Origin: Pseudomonadota bacterium
GTDB taxonomy: Bacteria > Pseudomonadota > Alphaproteobacteria > Sphingomonadales > Sphingomonadaceae
NCBI GenBank assembly: GCA_023445495.1
Contig: JAEXLC010000144.1
Coordinates: 1-27,496 of the forward strand
DNA: 27,496 bases
Direction: 5' to 3'
Shown here: positions 1 through 8,443 of the stretch, piece after piece
How positions within the stretch are numbered: position 1 is the stretch's first letter
How the letters are laid out: every line of letters starts with the position of its first letter
Notes under the pieces: generated by a model
What the model was told of the DNA's origin: nothing
The model's database searches: none
The model's input: only the letters and a program-made list of their open reading frames with translations
Made by a program: the position numbers and the translations under genes

Positions 1-360
1 GCCCAGGTCGGCACGGGCTTCCTGCGGACGCCCGAGGCGGAGACCCATCCGGCCTGGGCCGACGCGATCGGACAGGCGGCGCCCGAGGAGACCGTCGTCA
101 GCAGGGTGTTCAGCGGCCGACCCGGCAGAAGCATCGCGACCGCCTACGTGCGCGCCGCAACCGCACCCGACGCTCCACCGCCTGCGCCCTATCCCGTCCA
201 GCGCGGATTGACCGCCGCGATGCGCGCCGCTGCCGTCAAAGCGGGGGATGCCGATCGCATGCAGGCATGGGCGGGCCAGTCGGCCGCGCTCGCGTCGGCC
301 GAACCCGCATCGGTGCTGACGCGCCGCCTCTGGAGCGGAGCGAAGGCGATCCTGTCATGA
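1..360 (+). CDS. Nitronate monooxygenase, 3' end only
   Basis: This is the C-terminal 119 residues of a gene whose start lies before the window. The family (2-nitropropane dioxygenase, an FMN-dependent TIM barrel) oxidises alkyl nitronates to carbonyl compounds and nitrite in the cytoplasm. The visible part begins with AQVGTGFLRTPEA, which matches the phosphate-binding GT-x-F end of the barrel, then FSGRPGRSIA, and ends with the usual MQAWAGQSAALA and a short helix before the stop. The catalytic histidine and most of the FMN site are outside the window. The stop codon overlaps the start of the glutathione transferase gene by 4 bp (ATGA), so they are co-transcribed. The call rests on recalled family motifs and is fairly secure despite the truncation. 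Confidence 0.85.
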   Translation, partial: AQVGTGFLRTPEAETHPAWADAIGQAAPEETVVSRVFSGRPGRSIATAYVRAATAPDAPPPAPYPVQRGLTAAMRAAAVKAGDADRMQAWAGQSAALASAEPASVLTRRLWSGAKAILS

Positions 361-983
361 GCCGCCTACGCCTCCACTACGGCTCCGGAAGCTGCGCGCT
401 CGCGACGCACGTCGCGCTCGAGGAAGCGGGTGCCGACTACGAGGCGGTGCGTGTCGACCTCTCGGCCGGCGAGCAGTTCTCGCCGGCATTCCTGGCGCTC
501 AATCCGAAGGCGCGCGTCCCGGTGCTGGAGACGGAGCAGGGCCCGCTCACCGAGGTGCCAGCCATCCTCGGCTACATCGCCGCGGTCCACCCGGCTGCGG
601 ACCTTGCGCCGATCGATCCGTTCGGCCTCGCCCGGATGAACGCGTTCAACGCCTGGATCTCCTCCACGGTCCACGTCGCAATCGCGCACGGGCTGCGTGG
701 CTACCGCTGGGCGGACGGCGAGGAGGCGCGCGCGGACATGGCCGCGAAGGCGGTCACCAACTACGCCGAATGCTTCGACCTGATCGAGAGGACCCTGCAG
801 GGCGGTCCCTGGGTGCTCGGAGACCGCTTCTCGACTTCGGACATATACCTCTACTTGATGACGCGCTGGCTGCCGCGGATCGGCCTGGACAGTTCCGACT
901 ACGCCCGGGTCGTCAGGCACTACGGCCGGATGTGCGAGCGCCCCGCGGTCCAGCGTGCGCTCGCGATGCAGGGGCTGACCTGA
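357..983 (+). CDS. Glutathione S-transferase, beta-like
   Basis: This 208-residue protein has the usual length for a bacterial cytosolic GST. The N-terminal thioredoxin-like domain opens LRLHYGSGSCALATHVALEE, closely resembling beta-class enzymes, in which a cysteine near residue 10-13 is the catalytic or glutathione-bonding residue; here it is Cys13. The motif RVPVLETEQGPLTEVPAIL follows, with the cis-proline and the glutathione gamma-glutamyl-binding segment. The rest is the helical C-terminal domain, including the conserved VLGDRFSTSDIYLY segment. The start at 357 is preferred over in-frame upstream codons because it gives the family's N-terminus and a 4-bp overlap with the monooxygenase. 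It probably conjugates or reduces electrophiles; the exact substrate cannot be read from sequence. It lies between a nitronate oxidase and an exporter, which suggests detoxification. Confidence 0.92.
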   Translation: MSRLRLHYGSGSCALATHVALEEAGADYEAVRVDLSAGEQFSPAFLALNPKARVPVLETEQGPLTEVPAILGYIAAVHPAADLAPIDPFGLARMNAFNAWISSTVHVAIAHGLRGYRWADGEEARADMAAKAVTNYAECFDLIERTLQGGPWVLGDRFSTSDIYLYLMTRWLPRIGLDSSDYARVVRHYGRMCERPAVQRALAMQGLT

Positions 984-2416
984 TGCGCGGTGAAACCGCT
1001 GGCGAGACCGGCAACTGGTCCACGCTCGCGGTCCTGCTGCTCGGGGCCTTCCTGCCGATCCTCGACTTCAACGTCGTCAACCTCGCGATCCCGGCAATCA
1101 GGGCGGACCTCCATGCGACTCCGGCGCAGCTCCAGCTCGTCATAAACGGCTACATGTCGATCTACGCCGTCCTGCTCATCACGGGAGGACGTCTCGGCGA
1201 CCGGTTCGGCCGCCGGCGCATGTTCATGCTAGGCCTGTCGGGGTTCACGCTCGCCTCCGCGCTCTGCGGGACGGCGCAGACCCCGGCATGGCTCATCGCG
1301 GGCCGGCTGCTCCAGGCGGGGACCGCCACCGTGATGGCGCCGCAGGTGATCGCCTCGATCCGCGACATCTTCCCGGGCCACCGTCTGCGCGTCGCACTCG
1401 CGCTCTACGGCGCGACCTTCGGGCTATCGTTCGTCGCGGGCCAGCTGGTCGGAGGGCTCATCGTGCAGGCGCGACCGTTCGGCCTGTCCTGGCAGCCCGT
1501 CTTCCTCGTCAACGTGCCGCTCGGTCTACTGGCGCTAGCGGGCGCGCGGTTTACCCTAAAGGACACGCGCGCGGCGAATCCACAGCGCATGGACCTCGCC
1601 GGCGTCGCGATCTCCGGTGCGGCGTTGTTGACGCTGGTGCTGCCCCTCACGATGGGCAGGGACCTCGGCTGGCCGTGGTGGTGCTTCGCTCTGCTTGCCA
1701 TGACTCCCGCTCTGGTCACGGCATTCGTCCGATGGGAGCTGGCGGTCGCCCGACGGGGCGGCGATCCGCTCGTCCGGATCGACCTCTTCCGCAGACCGAC
1801 GATGGCGCTCGGCGCGCCGATCGCCATAGCCTTCTACACGACGGCCGTCATGTTCATGCTTGTCGCGATCCTTTTGCAGGATGGTGAGCGGATGGCACCC
1901 GCCCAATCCGGACTGACGATCATGCCGCTGTCCGCCAGCTACCTCGCCGTGTCTCTTGTCTCGGCGTCGCTGGTCGCCCGGCTCGGAAGCGCGGTGACCG
2001 CCGTCGGCATGGCCGCCCAGTTAGCCGGGCTGCTAGTGATCGCCGCGGCGGCCTTCGTCGGCTCGGCCGGGATCTCGACCGTCGGACTTGTCCTGCTGGG
2101 AGCGGGCTTCGGGATCATCATGCCGACGATCGTGGGAACCGTCATAGGTGGCGTGGAGCCCGAGCATGCCGGCCTCGCAGCCGGGGTGGTCATGTCCGCG
2201 CTGCAGGTCGGCGCGTCGTCGGGCGTGGCGATCGTCGGCGGGGTGTTCTTCGCCGCCTTGGGGCCCTCGCCCGGAGTCAGGGACTACCGCCACGCCTTCG
2301 CACTATCGACGTCTGCGAACGCCGCACTGGTCGCCATCGGCCTGGCCCTCGCCATCGCGCTTGGGATCAGCACCCGAACGCTAAAAGTCTTTCGAGATCG
2401 CGACGATCGGAGCTAA
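983..2416 (+). CDS. MFS drug exporter, DHA2 (14-helix) family
   Basis: This 477-residue inner-membrane protein is very hydrophobic with about 14 predicted segments, the size expected for the DHA2/EmrB-QacA branch of proton-coupled drug exporters. Motif A, GGRLGDRFGRRR, lies at about residues 68-79 in the loop between helices 2 and 3. The N-terminal FLPILDFNVVNLAIPAI matches the first helix of this branch, where an aspartate is usual, and the VNVPLG motif follows helix 6. The start at 983 overlaps the GST stop (TGATG); an in-frame ORF continues upstream but would add 71 non-membrane residues that lie inside the GST gene. It is the third gene of the monooxygenase-GST-exporter operon and probably expels the compound or conjugate handled by the first two. 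Its substrate is unknown. Confidence 0.9.
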   Translation: MRGETAGETGNWSTLAVLLLGAFLPILDFNVVNLAIPAIRADLHATPAQLQLVINGYMSIYAVLLITGGRLGDRFGRRRMFMLGLSGFTLASALCGTAQTPAWLIAGRLLQAGTATVMAPQVIASIRDIFPGHRLRVALALYGATFGLSFVAGQLVGGLIVQARPFGLSWQPVFLVNVPLGLLALAGARFTLKDTRAANPQRMDLAGVAISGAALLTLVLPLTMGRDLGWPWWCFALLAMTPALVTAFVRWELAVARRGGDPLVRIDLFRRPTMALGAPIAIAFYTTAVMFMLVAILLQDGERMAPAQSGLTIMPLSASYLAVSLVSASLVARLGSAVTAVGMAAQLAGLLVIAAAAFVGSAGISTVGLVLLGAGFGIIMPTIVGTVIGGVEPEHAGLAAGVVMSALQVGASSGVAIVGGVFFAALGPSPGVRDYRHAFALSTSANAALVAIGLALAIALGISTRTLKVFRDRDDRS

Positions 2417-2445
2417 CAGTCTAGGAAACACCGGGGGAAGATTTC

Positions 2446-3123
2446 GTGGAAGACTTCGAACAACAGCCATTCGCCGACGCCGAGTTCGCGGAGAACCCGG
2501 AGCAGCGGTGCCCCTGCATCCTGCTGATCGACACGTCGACCTCGATGCGCGGGGCACCGATCGACCAGCTGAACAGCGCGTTGGTGGCGTTCAAGGAGGA
2601 GCTCCGCTCCGACGCCATGGCGGCGAAGCGCGTCGAGCTCGCGATCGTCACGTTCGGTCCCGTCCAGACGCGCACGGAGTTCACCACGGTCGACGGCTGG
2701 TATCCAGAAGCCTTCGAGGCAAGTGGCGCGACCCCGATGGGCGAGGCCGTCGTCACAGCGCTCGACCTGCTCCGCGAGCGCAAGGACCGCTACCGCGCGA
2801 ACGGCATCAAGTATTACCGCCCATGGGTATTCCTGATCACGGACGGCGCGCCGACCGATAGCTGGCAGGAGGCCAAGCGGCGGGTGCACGAGGGTGAGGA
2901 GCGCAAGGAATTCATGTTCTACGCCGCCGGTGTCGAGGGTGCGGACATGTCCGTCCTGTCGCAGATCGGCACGCGCCAGCCGCTGAAGCTCAAGGGCCTC
3001 GCCTTCCGCGAGCTGTTCCAGTGGCTGTCGAGCTCACTGAGCGCCGTGTCGCAGTCGAGCCCGGGCGACGCCGTGCCACTCGCGAACCCCACCGCACCCG
3101 ACGGCTGGGCAGTTGCCGGCTGA
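2446..3123 (+). CDS. VWA-domain protein, YegL/TerY type
   Basis: This 225-residue cytoplasmic protein is essentially a single von Willebrand factor A domain. The metal-binding MIDAS site is complete: Asp29-x-Ser31-x-Ser33 in LLIDTSTSMRG, Thr96 in GATPMGEA, and Asp133 in FLITDGAPTD. It starts with GTG behind a GGGGGAAG ribosome binding site; no better in-frame ATG exists. It is followed, with an 11-bp overlap, by a PP2C phosphatase and then an unusual kinase. This order is that of the E. coli yegL-yegK-yegI genes and of the TerY phosphatase-kinase triads described in comparative genomics of tellurite-resistance-type stress systems. VWA proteins of this kind are thought to be phosphorylated scaffolds, but the function is not established. 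The family call is secure; the role is inferred. Confidence 0.9.
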   Translation: MEDFEQQPFADAEFAENPEQRCPCILLIDTSTSMRGAPIDQLNSALVAFKEELRSDAMAAKRVELAIVTFGPVQTRTEFTTVDGWYPEAFEASGATPMGEAVVTALDLLRERKDRYRANGIKYYRPWVFLITDGAPTDSWQEAKRRVHEGEERKEFMFYAAGVEGADMSVLSQIGTRQPLKLKGLAFRELFQWLSSSLSAVSQSSPGDAVPLANPTAPDGWAVAG

Positions 3124-3874
3124 TCCCATCCGGTGGCGTTGGGCCGCCGCCTCCAGGATCGGCACCTCCCACATCAAGGCGGGCACCCGGAAGCAGGACG
3201 CCTACGTAGCGCGCACGCTTCCGGACGGGACCCTCGTCGTCATCGTCTCGGACGGCGCCGGCAGCGCGCCCTTCGGAGGCGAGGGGGCCTCCCTCGTCTG
3301 CAGGTCGATGGCGCGCAACCTCGGGGACTGGTTCGCGCAGCATGACGAGTTGCCCGACGAGGAGCGGATTCTCGAGTGGATCGATGGCGTGCGGGACACG
3401 CTCTCCGTCGTCGCGGAGAAGCGGGAGGTGACGAGGAGGCAGTTCGCCGCGACGCTCGCGCTGCTCGTCGTGAGGCGCGGCGAGCTCCTGGCGCTTCAGG
3501 TCGGGGACAGTTCGATCGTCGCGCGAACGAACGGTGAGTGGGAGGCGATCTGCTGGCCAGACAGCGGCGAGTTCGCGTCGACCACCTACTTCGTGACCGA
3601 TGACCCCGAGGTCCGCCTGAACTCGGTACGCACGCCGTCGTCGCACGATGGCTTCGCAGTGTTCTCCGACGGGATCGAGATGATCGCACTCCAACAGGCT
3701 GAACTCATTCCCCACCCAGGCTTCTTCGGACCGATGATCAGGCCGATCGACGCGGCCGAGGGCGCCGGCAAGCTCGTCGATCTCTCCGCCGCGCTGGGCC
3801 GCTACCTGGACGGGCCGGCGATCTGCGAGCGCACCGACGACGACAAGACGCTGGTCCTCGTCTCCGGCGCCTGA
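3113..3874 (+). CDS. PP2C-type Ser/Thr protein phosphatase, YegK-like
   Basis: This 253-residue cytoplasmic protein has the metal-binding residues of PP2C phosphatases: Asp47-Gly48 in VIVSDGAGSA, Asp132 in LQVGDSSIV, and a final acidic patch ending in Asp244 in TDDDKTLVLVS. The N-terminus, WRWAAASRIGTSHIKAGTRKQDA, is typical of the YegK/PP2C_2 branch. The start is TTG at 3113, overlapping the VWA gene by 11 bp. It is chosen because the conserved tryptophan-rich segment begins a few codons later and no in-frame ATG precedes the catalytic core. It most likely removes phosphates placed by the kinase encoded next, with the VWA protein as a possible substrate; this follows from the conserved gene trio, not from the sequence itself. 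Confidence 0.88.
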   Translation: MPADPIRWRWAAASRIGTSHIKAGTRKQDAYVARTLPDGTLVVIVSDGAGSAPFGGEGASLVCRSMARNLGDWFAQHDELPDEERILEWIDGVRDTLSVVAEKREVTRRQFAATLALLVVRRGELLALQVGDSSIVARTNGEWEAICWPDSGEFASTTYFVTDDPEVRLNSVRTPSSHDGFAVFSDGIEMIALQQAELIPHPGFFGPMIRPIDAAEGAGKLVDLSAALGRYLDGPAICERTDDDKTLVLVSGA

Positions 3875-3876
3875 CG

Positions 3877-6030
3877 ATGCAAACGGTCAAGGTCGCGGGA
3901 CGGTCGCACGCGCTGGGCAAGCGCATCGGCAAGGGAGGGGAAGGCGAGGTCTACGGCATCGAGGGCCAGCCCGACGGCGCGGTGAAGATCTACCGGCAGG
4001 AGCTCCGGGCGCAGCGGGAGCCCAAAGTGCGCGCCATGGTCGACGCGGCGCTCGCCGCGACCACGAAGCTGGTCGCCTTCCCGTCGGCCATCGCCACGGA
4101 CGCGAGGGGCGCGTTCGTCGGCTTCCTGATGCGCCTCGTCTCGGGCTACCAACCCCTGCATGAGCTCTACAGTCCCAAGTCGCGCAGGACCGCGTTCCCG
4201 AGCGCGGACTACCGCTTCATCGTCCGAACCGCGCTCAACGTCGCCCGTGCCGTCGCGCAGGTCCACCAGACGGGATGCGTCATCGGCGACTTCAACCACT
4301 CCGGCGTGCTGGTCTCATCCGACGCGACGGTCGCCCTGATCGACGCGGACAGCTTCCAGTTCAGTGCCAGCGGCAAGCGATACGCCTGCGTCGTCGGGGT
4401 CCCCGACTTTACGCCGCCTGAACTCCACGGCGCCGACCTCCGGACCGCCGAGCGCACGAAGGCTCATGACAACTTCGGCCTGGCGGTCGCGCTGTTCCAC
4501 CTGCTGGCCATGGGAAAGCACCCCTACGCGGGCCGGTTCGCCGGCGGCGACATCTCGATGAGCGACGCCATCGCCCAGAACCGGTTTGCGTTCTCGCAGA
4601 ACCGCACGGCCGAGACGCGCACGACGCCCCCACCTGCCTCCATAACGCTCTCCGACCTGCCACCACCGGTCGCGGCGGCGTTCGAGGCAGCGTTCGGCAC
4701 GAACCCGGCCGCCCGTCCCGACGCGGCGACATGGGTCCACCTCCTCAAGGAACTGGAAGCGGGGCTCAGCCACTGCACGAAGGTCAGGTCGCACTATTTC
4801 CCGTCGGCGGCCGGGAAATGCACGTGGTGCCGGATCGTCGAGCAGTCCGCGATCGACATGTTCCCCGATCTGCAGATGCGCCCGCTCCACGCATCGCCCG
4901 GCGCGCCGTTCGACCTCGAGCGCATCCTGGCCCAGATCCGAGCGGTGAGGCTTCCTGAGGCCGGCAGCCTGCTGCCGAAGGTGGGAGAACGATCAGGCGA
5001 GGCAAGCGAGGCGGTTCGCAAGGCGAAGAGTGCCGTCCAAGGCTCGAAGGCGCTTGGGGTTGTCGCCCTTGTCGGAGCTGTCGCCGGCTTCGCCTACGCC
5101 AGCGCGCTCGCGATCGTGTGGATCGGGATCGGCATATTCGGACTGGTCAAGCTGTTCGGCGGCTCGGTCGAGCAGGCGCCGTTCCGCCGGGCCTACGAGC
5201 AGGCAGACCAGCGGGCCCGAAAGGCAGAACTGGCATTCCTCCAGCGCATCGGCCTCACCGAACTCGCCTCGGTGCGCGAGGACGTCGAGAGATGGATCGC
5301 GGAATACCGCCGCGCCGACGAGGACCTCAACCGGGAGCTTACCCGGCTAAAGTCGACCCGCGAAGCCAGGCAGCGCGACGCGTTCCTCGACCGCTTCGTC
5401 ATCCGGCGGGCCAACATCGCCGGCATCGGCGCCGCCAAGACGGCGACGCTCGCATCCTACGGCGTCGAGACGGCGGCGGACGTGACAGCGGCGAAGGTCC
5501 GCGCCGTCCCAGGCTTCGGTGAGGCGCTCACGGCGAAGATGCTCGCGTGGCGACGCGGGCACGAGGCCAAGTTCCGCTACAATCCCACTCCCGACGCGAG
5601 CGACATACAGGCAGAGAACGCGGTCCGATCCGCTGCGGCCAGCAAGCGATCAGAGCTACAGGGAAAGATCAGGTCGGGAGCCGCAGCCCTGCAGACCGGT
5701 CCGCAACTCCTGGCATCACGCGCAGGGCAACCCGATCCCGCGCTCACCGCGGCCCTCGAGGCGCGGGCAGACGCAGCGCGCGACCTTCGCCAACTCGGAA
5801 TGGCCGTCCCGACGCCCGCCCCGATCAACCTCGCCAAGCCGGCGGCGGTTGCACCGAGCCCGGTCAGGCCCCGCTACGCGCCAGCGACGCCCAGCGCGGT
5901 TGGATCAGCGCCGACGTGCCCGCAGTGCGGCTCGCGGATGGTCCGGCGCACTGCGCGGAAAGGCCCCCGGGCCGGGCGGCAGTTCTGGGGCTGCTCACGC
6001 TATCCGACTTGCCGTGGGACGAGGAACTGA
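3877..6030 (+). CDS. YegI-like protein kinase with HhH and zinc ribbon
   Basis: This 717-residue protein has several parts. A kinase-like domain (about 10-300) has glycine loop GKGGEGEVYG (residues 18-27), Lys37 in AVKIY, catalytic Asp138 in VIGDFNHSG, and metal-binding Asp156 in LIDADSFQF. One or two hydrophobic helices lie at about 389-429, followed by a helical segment. A helix-hairpin-helix domain at about 509-558 has NIAGIGAAKTATLASYG and VPGFGEALTAKML. A C4 zinc ribbon of topoisomerase type uses Cys681, Cys684, Cys706 and Cys712. This order matches the YegI family. One oddity: the position five after Asp138, usually the Mg-binding Asn, is Gly143. The ATG is 2 bp after the phosphatase stop, so the triad is one operon. 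The nucleic-acid-binding modules suggest DNA-linked signalling; substrate unknown. Confidence 0.88.
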   Translation: MQTVKVAGRSHALGKRIGKGGEGEVYGIEGQPDGAVKIYRQELRAQREPKVRAMVDAALAATTKLVAFPSAIATDARGAFVGFLMRLVSGYQPLHELYSPKSRRTAFPSADYRFIVRTALNVARAVAQVHQTGCVIGDFNHSGVLVSSDATVALIDADSFQFSASGKRYACVVGVPDFTPPELHGADLRTAERTKAHDNFGLAVALFHLLAMGKHPYAGRFAGGDISMSDAIAQNRFAFSQNRTAETRTTPPPASITLSDLPPPVAAAFEAAFGTNPAARPDAATWVHLLKELEAGLSHCTKVRSHYFPSAAGKCTWCRIVEQSAIDMFPDLQMRPLHASPGAPFDLERILAQIRAVRLPEAGSLLPKVGERSGEASEAVRKAKSAVQGSKALGVVALVGAVAGFAYASALAIVWIGIGIFGLVKLFGGSVEQAPFRRAYEQADQRARKAELAFLQRIGLTELASVREDVERWIAEYRRADEDLNRELTRLKSTREARQRDAFLDRFVIRRANIAGIGAAKTATLASYGVETAADVTAAKVRAVPGFGEALTAKMLAWRRGHEAKFRYNPTPDASDIQAENAVRSAAASKRSELQGKIRSGAAALQTGPQLLASRAGQPDPALTAALEARADAARDLRQLGMAVPTPAPINLAKPAAVAPSPVRPRYAPATPSAVGSAPTCPQCGSRMVRRTARKGPRAGRQFWGCSRYPTCRGTRN

Positions 6031-6031
6031 A

Positions 6032-6193
6032 ATGCCAGACCAGATCCGAAGCGACCAACCGCGGCTGCCGCCCGACGACAGCATTCAGAAGCTGCTCTCG
6101 ACGCCCGCCCGCTTCGTAGCCAAGCCCGGAAGCGTAAGTCCGGCAGCTGTCGGGCCAACCACTTCGAACCAAGGTATCCACGAACAAATCTAG
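6032..6193 (+). CDS. Possible small protein, 53 residues, unrecognised
   Basis: An ORF begins 2 bp after the kinase stop, behind GAGGAA at a normal ribosome-binding distance. The predicted product is hydrophilic, with no signal peptide, membrane helix or motif I recognise. Codon usage is split: the first 30 or so codons end mostly in G or C as in the neighbours, while the last 20 do not. This could be a genuine small tail gene of the kinase operon, a remnant of a longer gene, or chance. Nothing else was seen between the kinase and the nuclease gene at 6261. Confidence 0.25.
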   Translation: MPDQIRSDQPRLPPDDSIQKLLSTPARFVAKPGSVSPAAVGPTTSNQGIHEQI

Positions 6194-6260
6194 AACAGGC
6201 CGTATCCCTGCGCTATGAGCGATCTCAGGTGAGACCCGGCAAACGAGGGGGACGAGGTAA

Positions 6261-8360
6261 ATGCGGCTGCTGCGATATAGGGTGACGAACTTCCGGTCCG
6301 TGGAGGACAGCGGCTGGGTCGACGCGGACGACGTAACGGCGCTTATCGGCGTCAACGAGTCGGGCAAGTCCAACTTGCTGCTCCCCCTCTGGAAGCTGAA
6401 GCCGGCGCGCGAAGGCGAAATCAGGCCGACGTCCGATTATCCCAAAACGATGTTCGCAGAGATCCGCGAGAACCCGGCACGCTTCCGCTTCATCTCAGCC
6501 GAGTTCGCGACCGGCGCTATGGGTGCGCGACTCGCTGGGATGGCGGGCATCACGTCGGAGGAGGCCGAGGTCGTGCGCGTCGACCGCCACTACGACGGCG
6601 GCTACATCGTGAGCTTTCCACATCACCAGCATCCAACGACCGCCACACCCGAGGAGGTCGCCGAGCTCCTGCAGGGGGCGCTGACCGAGATCAGCGCAAT
6701 CCCGCCGCTCGCGAAGGAGGAGGCGCAGAAGGCCGAGCTCATCTCCGGCCTGCAGACGATCGCGCTCGATGTGCCCGACAGGCCGCTGTCGACAGACGAG
6801 CTGGGAACCCTTGCCGAGGGGCTTCGCGCGCTCACGCCGCAGAGCCCGGCGAAGACCAGCAGCATTTTCCCGCGGCTCGAGGCGCTCGCCGGAAGCGTGG
6901 ACGACCTCCAGGCGCGTCTGGCCGCGCCCGAACCAGGCGCGATCGAGGCGGTGCGGACTGCGATCCTGAAGCGGGTGCCGCGCTTCGTCTACTATTCGAA
7001 CTACGGGAACCTCGACTCCGAGATCTACCTGCCGCACGTCGTAGAGAATCTTGAGCGCGAGGATCTGGGCGAAAAGGAAGCCGCGAAGGCGCGCACCCTG
7101 CGCGTGCTGTTTAGCTTTGTGCGACTTGAGCCGAGCGAGATCCTCGAACTCGGCAAGGACGAGACCCTCATCCCTAATCAACGCCGCCCGACCGAGACCG
7201 AGATTGCCGAGGTCGCGGAGCGGAAGCGCGAGCGCTCCATCCTGCTGCAGTCGGCGGGCACCACGCTGACCTCGCGCTTCAAGGACTGGTGGAAGCAGGG
7301 CGACTACCGCTTCCGGTTCGAGGCGGACGGCAACCACTTCCGCATCTGGGTCGCGGACGACCGACGGCCAGCCGAGGTCGAGCTGGAGGGCCGCAGCACC
7401 GGTCTGCAGTGGTTCTTGAGCTTCTACCTCGTCTTCTTGGTCGAGAGCGGCGGGGCCGGCGAGCACGAGAACGCCATCCTGTTGCTCGACGAGCCCGGCC
7501 TGTCGCTGCATCCCCTGGCCCAGTATGACCTGTCGAAGTTCTTCGACAATCTGTCGGCCACGAACCAGCTGATCTACACGACCCACTCGCCCTTCTTGGT
7601 CCACGCCGACCGGCTGGACCGGGCCCGCAAGGTGTATGTCGACGAGAAGGGCACGACCAAGGCGACCTCGGACCTGCGCAAAGGCGCCGAGTTGCAGCCT
7701 GGCGCGGCCTACGCCGTCCATTCGGCACTGGGCCTGAGCGTTGCCGACAGCCTGATGCTCGGCTGCCAGCCGGTGATCGTCGAGGGAAGCTCGGACCAGC
7801 ACTACCTCACGGCCATCAAGACGCTGCTGGTCGCATCAGGCCGGCTAAAGCCGGTGCGCGAGTTCGTCTTCCCGCCCGCCGGCGGCACGAAAAACACCCG
7901 GATGGTGGCAAGCATCCTCACGGGTCGCGACGAGGCGCTCCCGTTCATGATCCTCGATGGCGACATGATGGGCCGCAAGCTCGCCAAGGAACTCGGCACG
8001 AGCCTCTACCAGGATCACGCCGACCGGCTGATATGCATCGACGACCATACCGGGATGGAAGGGTCCGAGATCGAGGACCTGGTCCCGCCGAACGTGATGG
8101 CGGCCGTTATCGACCGGATGTATCGCAGCGCCGAGACCGAGTTCGCCGACGTGCTGACCGCGGGCAAGCCGATGCTCGCGCAGATCGAGGCCTGGGCCGC
8201 CGCCCAGAAGGTCGAGCTGGAAGCCGGCTGGAAGGTGGAGCTTTCGAAGGAGGTGAAGCAGCACCTTCTCGGCAAGGGCATGGCCGTGGTGGGGGCCGAA
8301 TACGGCGACCGCTGGCAGCGGCTGTTCGATCTGCTCGGATCTTCGAGTGCGGCCGGCTGA
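6261..8360 (+). CDS. OLD-family ATP-dependent endonuclease (AAA + TOPRIM)
   Basis: This 699-residue protein is the size of an overcoming-lysogenization-defect (OLD) nuclease. The N-terminal ABC/SMC-type ATPase has Walker A GVNESGKS at 30-37 and, after a long helical insertion, Walker B ILLLDEPGLSLHP with Asp410-Glu411 and the switch histidine in YTTHSPFLV. The C-terminal TOPRIM domain has Glu508 and Asp512 in VIVEGSSDQ and Asp566-x-Asp568 in MILDGDMMG, the metal-binding residues for DNA cleavage. The ATG follows GGGGGACGAGG. OLD proteins act against phage or in repair; GajA of Gabija is one. Here no UvrD-like gajB follows on the same strand; the next genes converge on it. It is about 230 bp behind the kinase and may be transcribed separately. 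The family call is secure; a defence role is inferred. Confidence 0.92.
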   Translation: MRLLRYRVTNFRSVEDSGWVDADDVTALIGVNESGKSNLLLPLWKLKPAREGEIRPTSDYPKTMFAEIRENPARFRFISAEFATGAMGARLAGMAGITSEEAEVVRVDRHYDGGYIVSFPHHQHPTTATPEEVAELLQGALTEISAIPPLAKEEAQKAELISGLQTIALDVPDRPLSTDELGTLAEGLRALTPQSPAKTSSIFPRLEALAGSVDDLQARLAAPEPGAIEAVRTAILKRVPRFVYYSNYGNLDSEIYLPHVVENLEREDLGEKEAAKARTLRVLFSFVRLEPSEILELGKDETLIPNQRRPTETEIAEVAERKRERSILLQSAGTTLTSRFKDWWKQGDYRFRFEADGNHFRIWVADDRRPAEVELEGRSTGLQWFLSFYLVFLVESGGAGEHENAILLLDEPGLSLHPLAQYDLSKFFDNLSATNQLIYTTHSPFLVHADRLDRARKVYVDEKGTTKATSDLRKGAELQPGAAYAVHSALGLSVADSLMLGCQPVIVEGSSDQHYLTAIKTLLVASGRLKPVREFVFPPAGGTKNTRMVASILTGRDEALPFMILDGDMMGRKLAKELGTSLYQDHADRLICIDDHTGMEGSEIEDLVPPNVMAAVIDRMYRSAETEFADVLTAGKPMLAQIEAWAAAQKVELEAGWKVELSKEVKQHLLGKGMAVVGAEYGDRWQRLFDLLGSSSAAG

Positions 8361-8443
8361 GCATGCCAGAATTCGCACCGCCGCGGTGATTCCTGGCGCT
8401 GGCGATATACACCAGCCGGCTTATCGGTGCGGTTTGGGATGGC

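Noticed and set aside
6495..7802. Minus-strand ORF of 435 residues
   Set aside because: It lies antisense to the OLD nuclease, whose Walker and TOPRIM motifs are clear; the shadow has none.
8376..8388. Hairpin CACCGCCGCGGTG between convergent genes as a terminator
   Set aside because: The stem is only five or six pairs with almost no loop, and no T-run follows on either strand.
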